This document shows, one piece after another, positions 1 to 6,282 of a DNA stretch of 8,689 nucleotides (the first letter of the stretch is position 1; every line of letters begins with the position of its first letter). A model generated the notes under the pieces. The model was not told where the DNA came from, did no database searches, and was given only the letters and a program-made list of their open reading frames with translations. Position numbers and translations under genes: made by a program. This stretch comes from a bacterium (GTDB taxonomy: Bacteria > Vulcanimicrobiota > Vulcanimicrobiia > Vulcanimicrobiales > Vulcanimicrobiaceae): NCBI GenBank assembly GCA_021807645.1, contig JAKBCP010000017.1, forward strand, positions 1 to 8,689, written 5' to 3'.

Positions 1-479
1 GCTTTCGTAAAGACGGCGTCGTGACCCCGGGAAACGCCAGCGGCATCACCGATGGCGCCGCCGCCGTCATCTTAACGACGGTGAAGCAGGCTCGCGCCGA
101 CGGGCTTCGCTGGATCGGCCGTCTGCTCGGTGGTGCTTCGGTCGGCGTCGAGCCCGACATCATGGGCATCGGGCCGGCGCTGGCGATCCCGGCGGCGTTA
201 CAGCGCGCCGGTATCGCGCACGGTGAGCTCGATCTCGTCGAGATCAACGAAGCCTTCGCACCGCAGGTGATCGCGTGTCTGCGCGATCTCGGCGACGACG
301 GCCGGAAACTCAATCCGCACGGTGGCGCGATCGCGCTCGGACATCCGCTCGGGGCCTCCGGAACGCGCATCGCCTATACGGCGTTGCACGAATTGCAGCG
401 TCGTGGCGGCGGGATCGCCGTCGCATCGGCCTGTATCGGCGGAGGCCAGGGAATCGCGGCCGTCTTCTCCGTGGAGTAA
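1..479 (+). CDS. Thiolase (acetyl-CoA C-acetyltransferase family), C-terminal part
   Basis: Partial gene open at the left edge; the first full codon in frame is at 3 and the TAA stop is at 477-479. The visible 158 residues match the C-terminal 40% of thiolases (about 390 residues). The family joins two acetyl-CoA into acetoacetyl-CoA or cleaves 3-ketoacyl-CoA, in the cytoplasm. Seen directly: the GNASGITDGAAAV segment near the start, NEAFA (Asn codon 246-248), the GHPLGASGTR loop with the catalytic His (codon 342-344), and the ACIGGGQG end motif with the second catalytic Cys (codon 432-434). The first, nucleophilic Cys lies upstream of the window. The next gene begins one base after the stop, so the two are probably co-transcribed. 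Chain-length preference (biosynthetic or degradative thiolase) cannot be told from this part, so no symbol is given. Confidence 0.95.
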   Translation, partial: FRKDGVVTPGNASGITDGAAAVILTTVKQARADGLRWIGRLLGGASVGVEPDIMGIGPALAIPAALQRAGIAHGELDLVEINEAFAPQVIACLRDLGDDGRKLNPHGGAIALGHPLGASGTRIAYTALHELQRRGGGIAVASACIGGGQGIAAVFSVE

Positions 480-480
480 G

Positions 481-1029
481 GTGAACGATTCGCAGATGCC
501 CCCGCGAGCACGCGTGCCGTGGGGGCGCGTGCTCGACGTTGCGGCGGTTGCGTTGATCCTCGTCGCTCTCTGGAAAGTCTTCGTCGCGCCGCGTTTTCTC
601 AACCGTCCCGGGGCTTACCCCGCACCGCGCGTCGCGTTCGCTCGCCTCGTCGGCGGAGCGCCATTCTCCATCGCTTCGGCGCGCGGGCACGTGCTATTTC
701 TCGATTTTTTCGCTACTTGGTGCACGCCGTGTCGCGCGGAATTACCGCTCGTGCAGGCGTGGGAGCGCGCCCACCCGCAGGCGCTCGTCGTGCCCGTCGA
801 TGTCGGCGAATCGCGCGCCGCCGTGCTTCCGTTTGCCTCCGCGCACGGCATGCGGCGCGTCGTCCTCGATCCGGAGCAGCTCTCCCGAGGATACTTTCAG
901 ATCCTCGGGTTTCCGACGATGGTGGTGGTCGATCCGCAAGGAAATATTCGTGCGACCTGGACCGGCTTTAACCCCGCGATCGGGCTCGCGATGAGTAACG
1001 CACTGCAGAACCTCACAAAAAAACGGTAG
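481..1029 (+). CDS. Membrane-anchored TlpA/ResA-like thioredoxin-fold protein
   Basis: A 182-residue protein read from GTG at 481, one base after the thiolase stop, with GGAG at 473-476 just upstream. An ATG at 496 is possible but has no ribosome binding site. Residues about 17-36 form one hydrophobic segment after a short basic N-terminus, which predicts an uncleaved anchor with the rest outside the cytoplasm. The thioredoxin fold follows: FFATWCTPC with the redox pair Cys81-Thr-Pro-Cys84, and GFPT with the cis-Pro at 145. This layout is that of TlpA/ResA/CcmG-type reductases, which keep cysteines of exported proteins or apocytochrome c reduced. The client here is unknown: no cytochrome maturation gene is visible and the thiolase neighbour gives no clue. 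The TAG stop lies inside the stem of the terminator that ends this unit. Confidence 0.9.
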   Translation: MNDSQMPPRARVPWGRVLDVAAVALILVALWKVFVAPRFLNRPGAYPAPRVAFARLVGGAPFSIASARGHVLFLDFFATWCTPCRAELPLVQAWERAHPQALVVPVDVGESRAAVLPFASAHGMRRVVLDPEQLSRGYFQILGFPTMVVVDPQGNIRATWTGFNPAIGLAMSNALQNLTKKR

Positions 1030-1053
1030 GAGCAGAGGCTCCCACCGTTTTTT
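1017..1053. terminator. Bidirectional intrinsic terminator
   Basis: Seven A (1017-1023), left arm CGGTAGGAGC (1024-1033), AGAG loop (1034-1037), right arm GCTCCCACCG (1038-1047), six T (1048-1053). Nine of ten arm positions pair. The tenth is an A-C mismatch on the + strand but a G-U wobble on the - strand RNA, and A and T runs can extend the stem. It sits between convergent genes and so can stop transcription from both. The thioredoxin stop codon (1027-1029) is within the left arm. Confidence 0.9.
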
Positions 1054-1069
1054 ATGTGCGTGCTTTTTA

Positions 1070-2629
1070 TTACGGATTGACGATGAACGTATCGGTCGTC
1101 GGAATATTCCAGGAGTTATACGCGAGGTAGAACGTTCCGGCATTCGCCCAGTCGGGGCCCCAAGAGTTTGCGACGATAAACGCATTTTTCGTGTCGTCGT
1201 ATCCGACGATCGCCATTGCGTGGCCGCCGCCGGTCGCCGTCGGCCCGGTCCAGATATCGTTTGGCCCGAGGTTTTGGAAGCCGGCATCGACATTCACACC
1301 CCACGGAACCGGCACGCCGGCGGCGATCGCGGCTTTAATTTGTGCGATGCCGTTCGCGTCGGCGCGCGGAAGATAGGTGAAGTTCGTGATTTTGTTTGGA
1401 AGCGCGGCTTGGAATGCCGCCGCACTCGGTTGCGTGAGGTAATCGGTTGGATTGAACGGCATCTCGTTCCACGACGGGTCGCCTTTGGCGATGAGTAGGG
1501 TCAGCGCGTCGGATTCCAAACTGCCGGCGTCGCGACCGCGGTTGATCTGGTTATAGACAAACGCCGGCGAAAGGATCTTGCTGTAGTCAGGGGTGCCCGA
1601 GCCGGTTAGGAAGCTCGTGTAATTGTTACGCGACGGTAGCCCGGAGATCGTCGAAGCGGTCATATAGCCGGTCGCCCAAGCGACGCAGGAGCTCTGCGTT
1701 CCTTGGTTGCCGCTCGGCGGACGGACCGTGATTAGCGCCGATTGCGGGAAACGGAGCGCGAGCGGACGTCGGGCGGCGCCGCTGAAGGTGACGCTCCCGT
1801 CGCCGAACGCCGCGGCCATCTCGTTGGTCATCCGCTGGTCGCCGCCGACGACCTCATTGTTGCCGTTAATATTTACCGTGTCGTTGGGGATATGCTCCGC
1901 GAGCGTCGCCGTACCACTGAACGATCCCACGCTCGCCGTGAAGGTCGTTGCCCCAAAGCCCGAGGCTCCGCCGTTATACGCGAAGCTCAGGCGCTGGTTG
2001 GCGCTGGTAAACTGGATGATCGGCAGGCTCCCCGGCGCGCTGCTCGGTGCCGTAACGAGAACCGGAGTAGCCAACGGCTGCGAACCGACGATGCGGTTTC
2101 CATTCGCGTCGTAGGCGAGCAAGGTGAGGAGCACGTTCTGTGCCGTGCCGATCTTGACGGTCGTCGGCTCGACCGAGAGTTTCACCGAAGCGATCGTGCC
2201 GCCGAAACTCAAACCGACGCTCTGCGCTTGGTACAAAACGTACTGACCGATCGTTGCGGTCGAGAGCACGTTGCTGCCGTTGGTGAGGTCGATCACGTAA
2301 CCGCTCGGACCGACCGGAGCCTGAGGGAGCGTCACGCTGCATCCCGTCGCGGTGCAGGGCGCCGTGACCGTCTGCGCCGGCTGGCCGATAATATTGCCGC
2401 TGACGGAGACGCCGGTAACCGCGCCGACGCCGGGCGAGGGTATCGTAATATTGAAGGTCAGCGGCGTCGTTAAACCGCTGATAAACCCGGGGACGGTGGC
2501 GGGCGTTGCGACCGCGAGCGGGGCCGAGGGCTGCGACGGAAGGAACGTCGCGTTAGAGCCGCCGCATGCTGCGAGCAGCAACGTCGAAATCGACGCAAGA
2601 ACGAATGGAATGATACGCTTGCCAAACAT
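1070..2629 (-). CDS. Lipoprotein with Ig-like segments and a C1A papain-like cysteine protease domain
   Basis: A 519-residue protein if read from ATG at 2629; an ATG six codons upstream (2647) would add MAEDRE. The nearer start is preferred because it puts a classic lipoprotein signal at the N-terminus: MFGKR, hydrophobic stretch, then LLAAC with lipidated Cys22, followed by GGS. Residues about 58-130 and 145-245 look like beta-rich Ig/bacterial Ig-like segments; the second contains a VEPTTVKIG... AYDANGN pattern. Cys92 and Cys97 may form a disulfide. The C1A peptidase domain covers about 300-519. NQGTQSSCVAWA holds the oxyanion-hole Gln309 and nucleophile Cys315, GGHAMAIVGYDD holds His470, and VANSWGPDW holds Asn488, so the catalytic set is complete. 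No recognisable inhibitory propeptide is present; residues 250-300 could serve that role. Expected to be lipid-anchored outside the cytoplasm and to cut proteins or peptides; substrate unknown. No SD is convincing at either start. Confidence 0.9.
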   Translation of the reverse strand: MFGKRIIPFVLASISTLLLAACGGSNATFLPSQPSAPLAVATPATVPGFISGLTTPLTFNITIPSPGVGAVTGVSVSGNIIGQPAQTVTAPCTATGCSVTLPQAPVGPSGYVIDLTNGSNVLSTATIGQYVLYQAQSVGLSFGGTIASVKLSVEPTTVKIGTAQNVLLTLLAYDANGNRIVGSQPLATPVLVTAPSSAPGSLPIIQFTSANQRLSFAYNGGASGFGATTFTASVGSFSGTATLAEHIPNDTVNINGNNEVVGGDQRMTNEMAAAFGDGSVTFSGAARRPLALRFPQSALITVRPPSGNQGTQSSCVAWATGYMTASTISGLPSRNNYTSFLTGSGTPDYSKILSPAFVYNQINRGRDAGSLESDALTLLIAKGDPSWNEMPFNPTDYLTQPSAAAFQAALPNKITNFTYLPRADANGIAQIKAAIAAGVPVPWGVNVDAGFQNLGPNDIWTGPTATGGGHAMAIVGYDDTKNAFIVANSWGPDWANAGTFYLAYNSWNIPTTDTFIVNP

Positions 2630-2653
2630 TTCGCGATCTTCGGCCATCGTAAA

Positions 2654-2683
2654 GAGGAGCCCTGCGCTCCGGCGCGGGCCCTC
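2654..2683 (-). promoter_or_regulatory. Strong hairpin in the leader of the protease gene
   Basis: On the + strand, GAGG (2654-2657), GCCC (2659-2662) and GCGC (2664-2667) pair with GCGC (2672-2675), GGGC (2676-2679) and CCTC (2680-2683), leaving single-base bulges at 2658 and 2663 and a TCCG loop: twelve base pairs, mostly GC. It lies between the hydratase stop and the protease start. Read on the - strand, a purine-rich GGGAGG that looks like a ribosome binding site is built into the 5' arm, too far (about 35 bases) from the ATG to act directly. On the + strand the hairpin is followed by CCTTTTGTTTTG, so it could also terminate antisense transcripts. The structure is clear; the role is inferred. 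Confidence 0.5.
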
Positions 2684-2735
2684 CCTTTTGTTTTGTAAAT
2701 TTTGATCGATTGTTACGCGTATCTGTCGCGGCGGG

Positions 2736-3527
2736 CTACTTTCCGGCCCAGGCCGGTTTGCGCTTTTCAAGAAAAGCGCTCGTTCCCTCGCGGAAATCCT
2801 TGCTGTCGACGAGGAGCCCGAACTCCATCGCCTCGACCTCCATTGCATCGGCGAGCGCGAGATGCGCGCCGCGATAGATCGCTCGTTTGCAAGCTGCGAC
2901 GGCAAGCGGTGCTTTCGTCGCGATCGCGCCGGCGATGCGGAGTGCTTCTTCCATCAGCTCGGCGAGCGGCACCACGCGGTCGACGAGCCCGATGCGCAAT
3001 GCTTCACGCGCATCGACGATCTCGCCGGTAAGGCAGAGGTAGAGGGCCATTCCTTTACCGAGCAAACGCGTCGTGCGTTGCGAGCCTCCATACCCGGGGA
3101 TGAGGCCGAGGTTGACCTCGGGTTGTCCGAATTTCGCGTTCTCCGAGGCGATGCGGATATCACAGGCCATCGCCAGCTCGCAGCCGCCGCCGAGGGCGAA
3201 GCCGTTGACGGCAGCGATGACCGGTTTCGACAGGGATTCGATCTGCTCGGTGACGTGCTGTCCGATCCGGGCCTTCTCGGCGCCGGCACCGGCGTTGGGG
3301 AGCGCGTTGAGCTCGCCGATGTCGGCACCGGCGGCAAAGGCTTTCTCGCCCGAGCCGGTGAGCACGATCGCCCGAATATCGGCACGGGCGTCGAGATCGG
3401 CGAGTGCGCGCGAGAGTTCGGAGAGCAGCGCGGCATTGAGGGCGTTGAGTACCGCGGGGCGATCGAGTGTTATCGTCGCGATCGGGCCGTGCTCCGCGAC
3501 CCGAATTGCACTGAAGGCCTCACTCAT
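2736..3527 (-). CDS. Enoyl-CoA hydratase/crotonase
   Basis: A 263-residue crotonase-family protein of normal family length. It should add water to trans-2-enoyl-CoA to give 3-hydroxyacyl-CoA in the cytoplasm. The start chosen is ATG at 3527, which overlaps the end of the upstream dehydrogenase gene by 8 bases (ATGAGTGA arrangement); this suggests translational coupling. A longer reading from 3572 would run further into that gene and is unlikely. Seen directly: AFAAGADI (about 64-70), GGGCELAMACD with catalytic Glu117 and oxyanion Gly114, and GQPEVNLGLIPG with Glu137. The 20-residue spacing of the two Glu matches Glu144/Glu164 of rat mitochondrial hydratase, so hydratase is favoured over isomerase. 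Substrate chain length (crotonyl-CoA or longer) is undetermined. With the dehydrogenase it makes consecutive steps of beta-oxidation or of butyryl-CoA synthesis. Confidence 0.95.
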   Translation of the reverse strand: MSEAFSAIRVAEHGPIATITLDRPAVLNALNAALLSELSRALADLDARADIRAIVLTGSGEKAFAAGADIGELNALPNAGAGAEKARIGQHVTEQIESLSKPVIAAVNGFALGGGCELAMACDIRIASENAKFGQPEVNLGLIPGYGGSQRTTRLLGKGMALYLCLTGEIVDAREALRIGLVDRVVPLAELMEEALRIAGAIATKAPLAVAACKRAIYRGAHLALADAMEVEAMEFGLLVDSKDFREGTSAFLEKRKPAWAGK

Positions 3528-4374
3528 AATCGTAGAAACCCTTGCCGCTCTTGCGGCCATGTCGTCCCGCAAGGACCATGCGTTTGAGTAACGGCGGTGC
3601 CGCCATCATCGGATCTTTAAATTCCTCGAACATAATCTGCGCGATGTAGTACGTGGTGTCGAGGCCCACGAAGTCGAGCAATTCGAGCGGGCCCATCGGA
3701 TAGCCACAGCCGAGTTTCATGCCTTTGTCGATATCCTCTTTGCTTGCAAGCCCGCCTTCGTAGCAGCGAATCGCATACAGCAGATACGGGATCAGCAGGC
3801 GATTGACGACGAAGCCCGGCGTATCTTGGGCGAGGATCGGTTCTTTTCCAAGCTTCTGCGCGAAAGCATAGAGCTCGTCGATCGTATCCTGTGTGGTGGC
3901 GATCGTGCGTACGACCTCGACGAGTTTCATAATCGGGACGGGATTGAAGAAGTGCAAGCCGGCGACGCGATTGGGGCGTTTCGTTACCGCCGCCAATTCG
4001 ATAACGCAAAAACTCGAGGTGTTCGTGCAGACGATCGCGTGGGGTGCGAGCAGATCGTCGAGTTGTTTAAAGAGTGTTTTTTTTGCTTCGGGGTTTTCGA
4101 CGATCGCCTCGATAACGAGATCGCAATTTTTGAGATCGGCGATCGCCGTCGTCCCTTTTATGCGGCCGACGATTGCATCGCGTTCGGTTTTTGGCAGCTT
4201 CCCCTTTTCCACGAACTTATCTAGCGACTTCGCAATCGATGCAAGTCCGCGCTGCAGCGGCGCCTCGGCGACCTCCATGAGGACGACGTCGAAGCCCGCG
4301 CTCGCCGCGGTTTGCGCGATCCCGTTGCCCATGAGTCCGGCGCCGCAGACGCCGACGGTACGAATCTTCAACAC
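3520..4374 (-). CDS. hbd: 3-hydroxyacyl-CoA (3-hydroxybutyryl-CoA) dehydrogenase
   Basis: A 284-residue standalone dehydrogenase of the Hbd/PaaH/FadB2 type that interconverts 3-hydroxyacyl-CoA and 3-ketoacyl-CoA with NAD(P). The start is GTG at 4374, supported by AGAGG nine bases upstream. The Rossmann motif GAGLMGNGIA occupies 11-20. The catalytic residues align with human short-chain HAD with a constant offset: Ser120, His141 (in HFFNP), Glu153 and Asn191. The C-terminal helical domain includes DTPGFVVNR and the GYPMGPLELLDFVGLD segment, and the protein ends with the usual GKGFYDYE. It is the first gene of a leftward unit, and its stop overlaps the start of the hydratase. The symbol is by family; a fatty-acid or phenylacetate pathway role (fadB2, paaH) is equally possible. 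Confidence 0.95.
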   Translation of the reverse strand: MLKIRTVGVCGAGLMGNGIAQTAASAGFDVVLMEVAEAPLQRGLASIAKSLDKFVEKGKLPKTERDAIVGRIKGTTAIADLKNCDLVIEAIVENPEAKKTLFKQLDDLLAPHAIVCTNTSSFCVIELAAVTKRPNRVAGLHFFNPVPIMKLVEVVRTIATTQDTIDELYAFAQKLGKEPILAQDTPGFVVNRLLIPYLLYAIRCYEGGLASKEDIDKGMKLGCGYPMGPLELLDFVGLDTTYYIAQIMFEEFKDPMMAAPPLLKRMVLAGRHGRKSGKGFYDYE

Positions 4375-4471
4375 GTGTAGAAACCTCTCGCTTCCTTAAA
4401 ATGAGATAAAGAGCGCAGGTGCTTTCGTCCTCTCGTCGGTATCACCCTAGGGGAAAGGGAGTACGGAATCG
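4375..4471. promoter_or_regulatory. Divergent intergenic region between dehydrogenase and phoU
   Basis: A 97-base gap that must hold promoters for the leftward beta-oxidation unit and the rightward phoU unit. The AT-rich core is at about 4394-4412 (TTCCTTAAAATGAGATAAAG), a stretch that could supply -10 elements in both directions. I see no convincing -35/-10 pair with standard spacing and no clear PHO-box-like direct repeat. On the right edge, GGGGAAAGGGAG (4450-4461) is a good ribosome binding site ten bases before the phoU ATG. Confidence 0.45.
4384..4388 (-). promoter_or_regulatory. Ribosome binding site for the dehydrogenase GTG start
   Basis: AGAGG on the - strand, nine bases before GTG at 4374. 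It supports GTG as the true start, since the next codon is TTG and no ATG is near. The surrounding ten bases, AGAGGTTTCT, also occur before the TTG start at 7725. Confidence 0.6.
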
Positions 4472-5104
4472 ATGCGGACAGCGTATCACGAGGCTTTAGA
4501 AGGGACCCGACTCGACGTCGTGCGCCTCGGCGCCCTCGTCGGCGACGCTATTCGGGTGAGCGTCGATGCGCTCGAACGCCGCGATGAAGCGACCGGCGCG
4601 CGCGTCGTCGCGGGCGACGATATCATCGACGACCTTCGTCGCAAGATCGAGGCACATTGCATCGAGCTCATCTGGCGTCAGCAGCCCGTTGCCGGCGAGT
4701 TGCGCGAGATTGCCGCGATGCTCGAGATCGCGACCGACTTGGAGCGTGTCGGCGACTACGCGGTCGAGATCGCTAAAAATGCGATAAAACTCGCAGACAC
4801 CGCTCTGCGTCCGCAAAAGGTGGAGATCGATCGGATCGCCGCCGTCGCCCACGGGATGCTGCTCGACGCCATGCGCGCATATACCGAACGCGACTCCGAA
4901 CTCGCCACCGAAGTGATCGCGCGCGACGACGATGTCGACCGGCTCTATAAGCGCAGCATTGCGTTGTTACAAGAGGAAATGCAGCGCGACTCCGAGCTCG
5001 TGACCTCCGGAACGCGCTACCTGTTCGTACTCACCGCCGTCGAGCGCGTCGGCGACCGTGCGAGCAACATCGCGTGGCACACGAAGGATATGATCGGCGA
5101 GTAA
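4472..5104 (+). CDS. phoU: PhoU-family phosphate uptake regulator
   Basis: A 210-residue all-helical protein of normal PhoU length. The family links the Pst phosphate transporter to the PhoR sensor kinase and lowers phosphate uptake when phosphate is plentiful; it acts at the inner face of the membrane. The protein is an internal duplication: the metal-binding E-x3-D signatures are ERVGD at 91-95 and again ERVGD at 191-195, exactly 100 residues apart, each followed by a helix (YAVEIAKN and RASNIAWH). ATG at 4472 follows GGGAG at 4457-4461. No pst, phoR or phoB gene is visible in the window, so this copy may be isolated or a paralogue. The next gene starts one base after its stop, pointing to a shared transcript. 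Confidence 0.93.
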   Translation: MRTAYHEALEGTRLDVVRLGALVGDAIRVSVDALERRDEATGARVVAGDDIIDDLRRKIEAHCIELIWRQQPVAGELREIAAMLEIATDLERVGDYAVEIAKNAIKLADTALRPQKVEIDRIAAVAHGMLLDAMRAYTERDSELATEVIARDDDVDRLYKRSIALLQEEMQRDSELVTSGTRYLFVLTAVERVGDRASNIAWHTKDMIGE

Positions 5105-5105
5105 C

Positions 5106-6242
5106 GTGTCGGAGCCCGCTCCACCGCTCGATCGCGCGCTTTTCGCGGTAACGAGCGACCGCATCTATCTCAACCACGCCGCCGTCGGCGTTCTTCCCAA
5201 GCCCACCGTCGATGCGTTGCACGGCTTCGTCGAAGCGCATGCGACGGGCGGCGTGCTGGGAACCTACCGGTATGAAGGGGCGATGGCGGAGTATCGGCAG
5301 CGAGTCGGCGCAGCGATCGGTGCGAGCGGGGCGGATATCGCCATCCTTCGCAACACGAGCGAGGGCGCGAACGTCCTCGCACAAGGCTTCGATCTTCGCC
5401 CCGGCGACGAAGTGCTGCTTCCCGCCGATGAGTTTCCGAGCAATGCCTGGCCGTGGCGCGCGCTCCGCGAGCGCGGTGTGGTCGTGCGCGAACTCGATTG
5501 CTCGCAGGCGGTCTTGGGCCCGGAGCGCCTTGCGCGCGAGATCGGTTCGCGAACGCGCCTCGTCGCGCTTTCGTGGATATCATATGCCGACGGCGCGCGT
5601 CACGATCTGGCGGGGCTCGCTGCCGTCGCACATGCCCGCGGCGTTGCACTCGTCGTTGACGCCATTCAGGGGCTCGGCGCGCTCGACCTCGATGTCGCCG
5701 CTTTCGGCATCGATGCGCTCTTCGCCGGAGGGGCGAAGTGGCTCTGTGCGCTCCAAGGGGTGGCGCTGCTTTATGTGAGCCCGGCGTTGCGCGATCGCTT
5801 ACGGGTTGCCGCACCCGGGTGGCGTAGCGTCGCCGATATGTGGGACTTCCACAACGATACACAAGGGTGGGCCGACGACGCGTCGCGTTTTGAAGGCGGA
5901 ACGCCGAACTTTATCGGCGCCCTCTCGCTCGCTACCTCGCTCGAGCTCTTTCGCAGCGTGGGGATCGCGCGGATCGAGCGACATATCGCCGGCCTACGCG
6001 AGCGTTTGGCGGCCGGACTGCGCGCGCTCGGTGCAAACGTCCTCGAACGCTCGGGGAGCCACGCCGCCTCAGGGATTCTCACCTTCTCGGTCGAGGGCCG
6101 CGAGAGCGTTGCGCTCGGGCGAGCGTTACAAAGCGAGGGCTTCGTAACGACCTGGCGTGCGAACGGCATTCGCGTTTCGCCGCACGGATATAACACCTTC
6201 GGGGAGATCGAGGCGTTTCTCGCCGCTCTCGCCGGACACTAG
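5106..6242 (+). CDS. Class V PLP-dependent aminotransferase-like enzyme
   Basis: A 378-residue fold-type I PLP enzyme of the class V (cysteine desulfurase / isopenicillin N epimerase-like) superfamily, presumably cytoplasmic. GTG at 5106 begins one base after the phoU TAA; only a weak GGCGAG lies upstream, so translation is probably coupled. Motifs in order: YLNHAAVG (21-28), RNTSEGAN (82-89, phosphate binding), VDAIQGLG (184-191, with Asp185 and Gln188 at the PLP ring), GGAKWLC with the Schiff-base Lys211, FEGGTPNF (262-269), and IRVSPHGYNT with the likely carboxylate-binding Arg356. The only cysteines are 132 and 214; none is at the C-terminal position used as the persulfide carrier in IscS/SufS enzymes. 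An epimerase, lyase or kynureninase-like reaction is therefore likelier than desulfuration. The true substrate is unknown and PhoU gives no obvious hint. Confidence 0.88.
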   Translation: MSEPAPPLDRALFAVTSDRIYLNHAAVGVLPKPTVDALHGFVEAHATGGVLGTYRYEGAMAEYRQRVGAAIGASGADIAILRNTSEGANVLAQGFDLRPGDEVLLPADEFPSNAWPWRALRERGVVVRELDCSQAVLGPERLAREIGSRTRLVALSWISYADGARHDLAGLAAVAHARGVALVVDAIQGLGALDLDVAAFGIDALFAGGAKWLCALQGVALLYVSPALRDRLRVAAPGWRSVADMWDFHNDTQGWADDASRFEGGTPNFIGALSLATSLELFRSVGIARIERHIAGLRERLAAGLRALGANVLERSGSHAASGILTFSVEGRESVALGRALQSEGFVTTWRANGIRVSPHGYNTFGEIEAFLAALAGH

Positions 6243-6282
6243 CGGCGGAAGGCCGGCGCAATGTGCTAGTAGAGGATCGCGC

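Noticed and set aside
198..690. Open frames on the - strand across the thiolase/thioredoxin junction
   Set aside because: Arg-rich products with no motif, spanning the junction of two well-supported + strand genes.
1742..2473. Long + strand open frame opposite the protease gene
   Set aside because: Arg/Asp-rich low-complexity product with no motif; the opposite strand encodes a coherent lipoprotein.
2862..3587. Long open frame on the + strand opposite the hydratase gene
   Set aside because: The - strand frame carries full crotonase motifs; the + frame has no recognisable motif and is the usual mirror frame of GC-rich coding DNA.
6238..6270. Inverted repeat ACTAGC/GCTAGT around the end of the aminotransferase gene
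   Set aside because: Six pairs with a 21-base loop and no T run on either strand; too weak to call a terminator although the genes are convergent.
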